Of a stretch of DNA of 6,741 nucleotides, positions 4,776 to 6,741 are shown one piece after another. The notes under the pieces are model-generated. The model did not search any database. It was not told the DNA's origin and worked only from the letters and a program-made list of their open reading frames with translations. Each line of letters starts with the position of its first letter. The stretch's first letter is position 1. The translations under genes and the position numbers were made by a program. The stretch covers positions 1 to 6,741 of the forward strand of contig JARKQP010000959.1 of assembly GCA_029974875.1 (NCBI GenBank), in the 5' to 3' direction. Source of the stretch: Mobilitalea sp. Its GTDB lineage: Bacteria > Bacillota_A > Clostridia > Lachnospirales > Lachnospiraceae.

Positions 4776-6068
4776 ATGGAAATTCATATTTTTAAAAGGG
4801 GAGAAAGCCTTGCGGACGTAGCCAGGCAATACAATATTCCTTTGCAAAGGCTGGAAATGGATAATGAGATAGTGGCGAATACAACCCCGACAGAGGGTCA
4901 GGCACTCATCATAATCCATCCGGAACAGACCTATATAGTAAAAGCAGGAGATACCCTGGAAAGTATCGCAGAGTCAAATCAAATTCCTTTAGCCCAGCTG
5001 TTAAGAAACAATCCGGAGGTTTATGATTCAGCTACTCTTTATGAGGGTGAGGAGCTGGTAATCAGCTATGGGGCGAGTGATCCCATTAATGTGATGGGTT
5101 ATACGAGTGTGTTTGTCCAGGAAAATATATTGAGGAAAACCCTGCCCTCATTAACCTACCTGACGATCCTGAATTACCGGGTGGATCCGGCGGGAAACAT
5201 CCAGGATATCTATGATGCTGAAATTATAAGGATGGCTCTTGAATACAATGTGGCACCGGTCATGTTTCTGTCCTCCATGACGGATTCAGGCAGGGGAAGC
5301 TACGCGGCAACCCATTCCATACTAAATAATCCGGAGATACAGGACAGATTGATTGACAATATATTAAGGATAATGAAGGATAAGGGGTATCTGGGACTGA
5401 ACCTGGCCTTCATACAGATATTGCAGCAGGATCTGGCCGTATATGCCGATTTTGTAGAGAAGGTAACGCAGCGGCTTAACTTGGAAGGCTATATTGTCTT
5501 TGTCACGCTGTCACCGAATACATTAAAATATCAGGGAGGCTATGCATATTTTGATCCGTATTTTGCGGAAATAGGAAGAGCCACTAACTATGTTATTTTA
5601 ATCACATATCTATGGCAGGAAGGAAATTTGGATATATTATACCAGACGACTGCCTATTACCTTAGGGAATACCTGGATTTTGTCGTTACCCAGATTCCTC
5701 CGGAGAAAATAATGCTGGGGCTCAGCCGGATTGCTTATGACTGGGAGCTGCCCTACATTGAGGGAGAAACCATAGGGGCCGCCTTATCCAATTCCAGCGC
5801 AATAGATTTGGCGGAGCAGCTGGGAGTTGTGATAGGATTTGATGTGATCACCCAGACTCCCTATTATTATTACACTATGTCCGGGGCAGAGCACTATGTC
5901 TGGTTTAAGGATGCAAGGTCTGTCCAGGCAATACTGGATTTGGTCAAGGAATATGGGCTCTATGGCATTGCGGTCTGGAACATTATGTACTACCATACCC
6001 AGACCTGGCTTTCCATTAATTCAGAATATGTGGTTAATAACTATGATAACCTGCCATCCCGGGTCTGA
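4776..6068 (+). CDS. LysM-LysM-GH18 protein of YaaH/SleL spore family, catalytic motif lost
   Basis: The 430-residue protein has two N-terminal LysM domains (about 2-47, starting E-I-H-I-F-K-R-G-E-S-L, and 52-97, Y-I-V-K-A-G-D-T-L) that bind peptidoglycan, followed by a glycoside hydrolase 18 domain (about 105-425). This is the architecture of SleL/YaaH, the N-acetylglucosaminidases that act on spore cortex. No signal peptide is present, as in that family, whose members are laid on the forespore by the mother cell. Fold landmarks are kept: L-N-N-P-E-I-Q-D-R-L-I-D-N-I-L (183-197), I-A-Y-D-W-E-L-P-Y (319-327) and Y-G-I-A-V-W-N (395-402... W401). The catalytic strand reads G-L-N-L-A-F-I-Q (207-214) where the family has G-V-N-I-D-F-E; A211 and I213 replace the Asp and the proton-donor Glu. 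Hydrolysis is therefore unlikely. ATG 4776 is chosen because LysM starts there; TTG 4719, with GGGAGGG 11 nt upstream, would add 19 residues. Confidence 0.88.
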   Translation: MEIHIFKRGESLADVARQYNIPLQRLEMDNEIVANTTPTEGQALIIIHPEQTYIVKAGDTLESIAESNQIPLAQLLRNNPEVYDSATLYEGEELVISYGASDPINVMGYTSVFVQENILRKTLPSLTYLTILNYRVDPAGNIQDIYDAEIIRMALEYNVAPVMFLSSMTDSGRGSYAATHSILNNPEIQDRLIDNILRIMKDKGYLGLNLAFIQILQQDLAVYADFVEKVTQRLNLEGYIVFVTLSPNTLKYQGGYAYFDPYFAEIGRATNYVILITYLWQEGNLDILYQTTAYYLREYLDFVVTQIPPEKIMLGLSRIAYDWELPYIEGETIGAALSNSSAIDLAEQLGVVIGFDVITQTPYYYYTMSGAEHYVWFKDARSVQAILDLVKEYGLYGIAVWNIMYYHTQTWLSINSEYVVNNYDNLPSRV

Positions 6069-6077
6069 GCTACAGAG

Positions 6078-6116
6078 CCCCGGACAGCTGGTCCGGCAGG
6101 CTTCCTATATCCGGGG
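6078..6116 (+). other. Alternative hairpins after the LysM-GH18 gene, possible weak terminator
   Basis: Two mutually exclusive stems share one arm: ccggac (6080-6085) with gtccgg (6091-6096), or ccccgga (6078-6084) with tccgggg (6110-6116). They begin about 10 nt past the stop codon, but neither is followed by a T-run, so termination is uncertain. The rest of the gap to 6206 shows no supported gene. Confidence 0.35.
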
Positions 6117-6206
6117 TGGTGCTGATTTAAGGGGTATGCAGATGATGCTGAAAAGGGGAGAGAGGGTGATGCCAAAAATTACCTGATTTTTTATTGTCAT
6201 TTTATA

Positions 6207-6234
6207 TTGAAATTTTGTGATAAACCTGTATAAT
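6207..6234 (+). promoter_or_regulatory. Sigma-A promoter of the SH3b protein gene
   Basis: TTGAAA (6207-6212, 5 of 6) and a perfect TATAAT (6229-6234) are separated by 16 nt. Transcription would begin near 6241, leaving a 5' leader of about 59 nt that is AT-rich and contains three short tgtaa strings before the ribosome binding site. Confidence 0.82.
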
Positions 6235-6299
6235 AGAACGATATAACAACTCTGTAATATATTTAATAATTTTGTAACAAATGTAATTTGGAGGTAATT

Positions 6300-6741
6300 G
6301 TGGTAAAAAAACGTTTGGTTATATCAGGTTGTGTGTTTGGGCTGTTCCTGCTGGCAGGCCGGATAACCGTTGTAAAAGCCGAAGAGATTCCGATTGCAGG
6401 AATTGACCTGGTCTTGAACAATTATTATGTCAGTGCTAGTGAGGACAACCTCAATTTCAAAAATTATATCGAAAGCGATTATTTAAAGCAATGCCAAAAT
6501 GTAGCCTTTGCGAAGGTAACAGATTATGTCAACATAAGAGACAAGGCAAGCGAGGAAGGACAGATCCTCGGAAAGCTATACACCAAATCAGCTGCCACGA
6601 TCCTTGGCACGAAAGGTGACTGGTACAAGGTAAAATCCGGTACAGTTACAGGCTACATAAAAGGCGAGTACCTGACAACAGGGGCAGACGCATTAAAGCT
6701 GGTAGGCGAGCTGGGAACCAGGGTTGCCATAGTCAATACGA
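6300..6741 (+). CDS. Secreted SH3b-domain protein, N-terminal part (runs off window)
   Basis: The open frame from GTG at 6300 continues to the window end (147 codons, no stop). GGAGG at 6290-6294 lies 5 nt upstream and a strong promoter is at 6207-6234. The product starts with a classical Sec signal peptide: V-K-K-R, a hydrophobic core through about residue 19, and a likely cut after V-V-K-A near residue 27. A bacterial SH3 domain spans about 69-126, with V-N-I-R-D-K-A-S (77-84), L-G-T-K-G-D-W-Y-K-V (102-111) and G-Y-I-K-G-E-Y-L (118-125). The segment from 135 on, ending V-A-I-V-N-T, looks like the start of a second SH3b copy. SH3b repeats bind cell-wall peptides. In Clostridia they are often followed by NlpC/P60 or SleB-type hydrolase domains, so an exported cell-wall hydrolase is likely, but the catalytic part is not in view. 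Confidence 0.88.
   Translation, partial: MVKKRLVISGCVFGLFLLAGRITVVKAEEIPIAGIDLVLNNYYVSASEDNLNFKNYIESDYLKQCQNVAFAKVTDYVNIRDKASEEGQILGKLYTKSAATILGTKGDWYKVKSGTVTGYIKGEYLTTGADALKLVGELGTRVAIVNT

Noticed and set aside
6136..6186. Short ORF (16 codons) or five-codon leader (ATG 6169) before the SH3b gene
   Set aside because: It lies upstream of the mapped-looking sigma-A promoter at 6207-6234, so it would not be on that transcript; the first start has no properly spaced RBS and the peptide has no stalling motif.
6174..6191. aaaaat/attttt hairpin after the LysM-GH18 gene as a terminator
   Set aside because: The stem is only six A-T pairs and too weak to call.

Overview
The window looks like chromosome from an anaerobic, motile, endospore-forming Firmicute of the Clostridia, most likely Lachnospiraceae-like. 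This rests on protein flavour: a bacteriohemerythrin next to CheX, a LysM-GH18 protein of the YaaH/SleL spore family, an SH3b-type exported protein, strong AGGAGG ribosome binding sites, and GTG/TTG starts. No rRNA, tRNA, CRISPR array or intact transposase is visible.

Layout. At the left edge on the + strand is the end of a bacteriohemerythrin gene, overlapped by cheX. A long perfect inverted repeat (763-862, with a third arm copy to 880) fills the gap before the next, convergent gene. Three genes then lie on the minus strand, in transcription order: a protein with two copies of one domain (4541-3939), a UraA-type uracil permease (3688-2405), and an MFS pump closely resembling the macrolide efflux protein Mef(A)/Mef(E) (2123-906). 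The first two each end in a clear rho-independent terminator, so they look like separate transcription units. On the + strand, divergent from the duplicated-domain gene, is a LysM-LysM-GH18 protein (4776-6068). After a near-consensus sigma-A promoter comes the start of a secreted SH3b protein that runs off the right edge.

The two most notable points are these. (1) The mef-like gene is preceded by an eight-codon leader ORF, M-T-A-S-I-R-L-R, with its own ribosome binding site and followed by alternative stem-loops. This matches the macrolide-dependent ribosome-stalling leaders of mef and ermD type genes, so the pump is probably drug-inducible and a real macrolide-responsive determinant. (2) The GH18 domain keeps its fold signatures but has lost the acidic catalytic motif (L-N-L-A-F-I where the family has V-N-I-D-F-E), so it is probably a non-catalytic, carbohydrate-binding relative of spore cortex lysins.

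The divergent intergenic region 4542-4775 carries mirror-image CATATATTA elements, each preceded by AC at exactly 15 nt. This resembles mother-cell sigma-E/sigma-K promoters. Between them sit a 17-nt tandem repeat and a flanking inverted repeat, suggesting that the duplicated-domain protein and the LysM-GH18 protein are co-regulated, possibly during sporulation.
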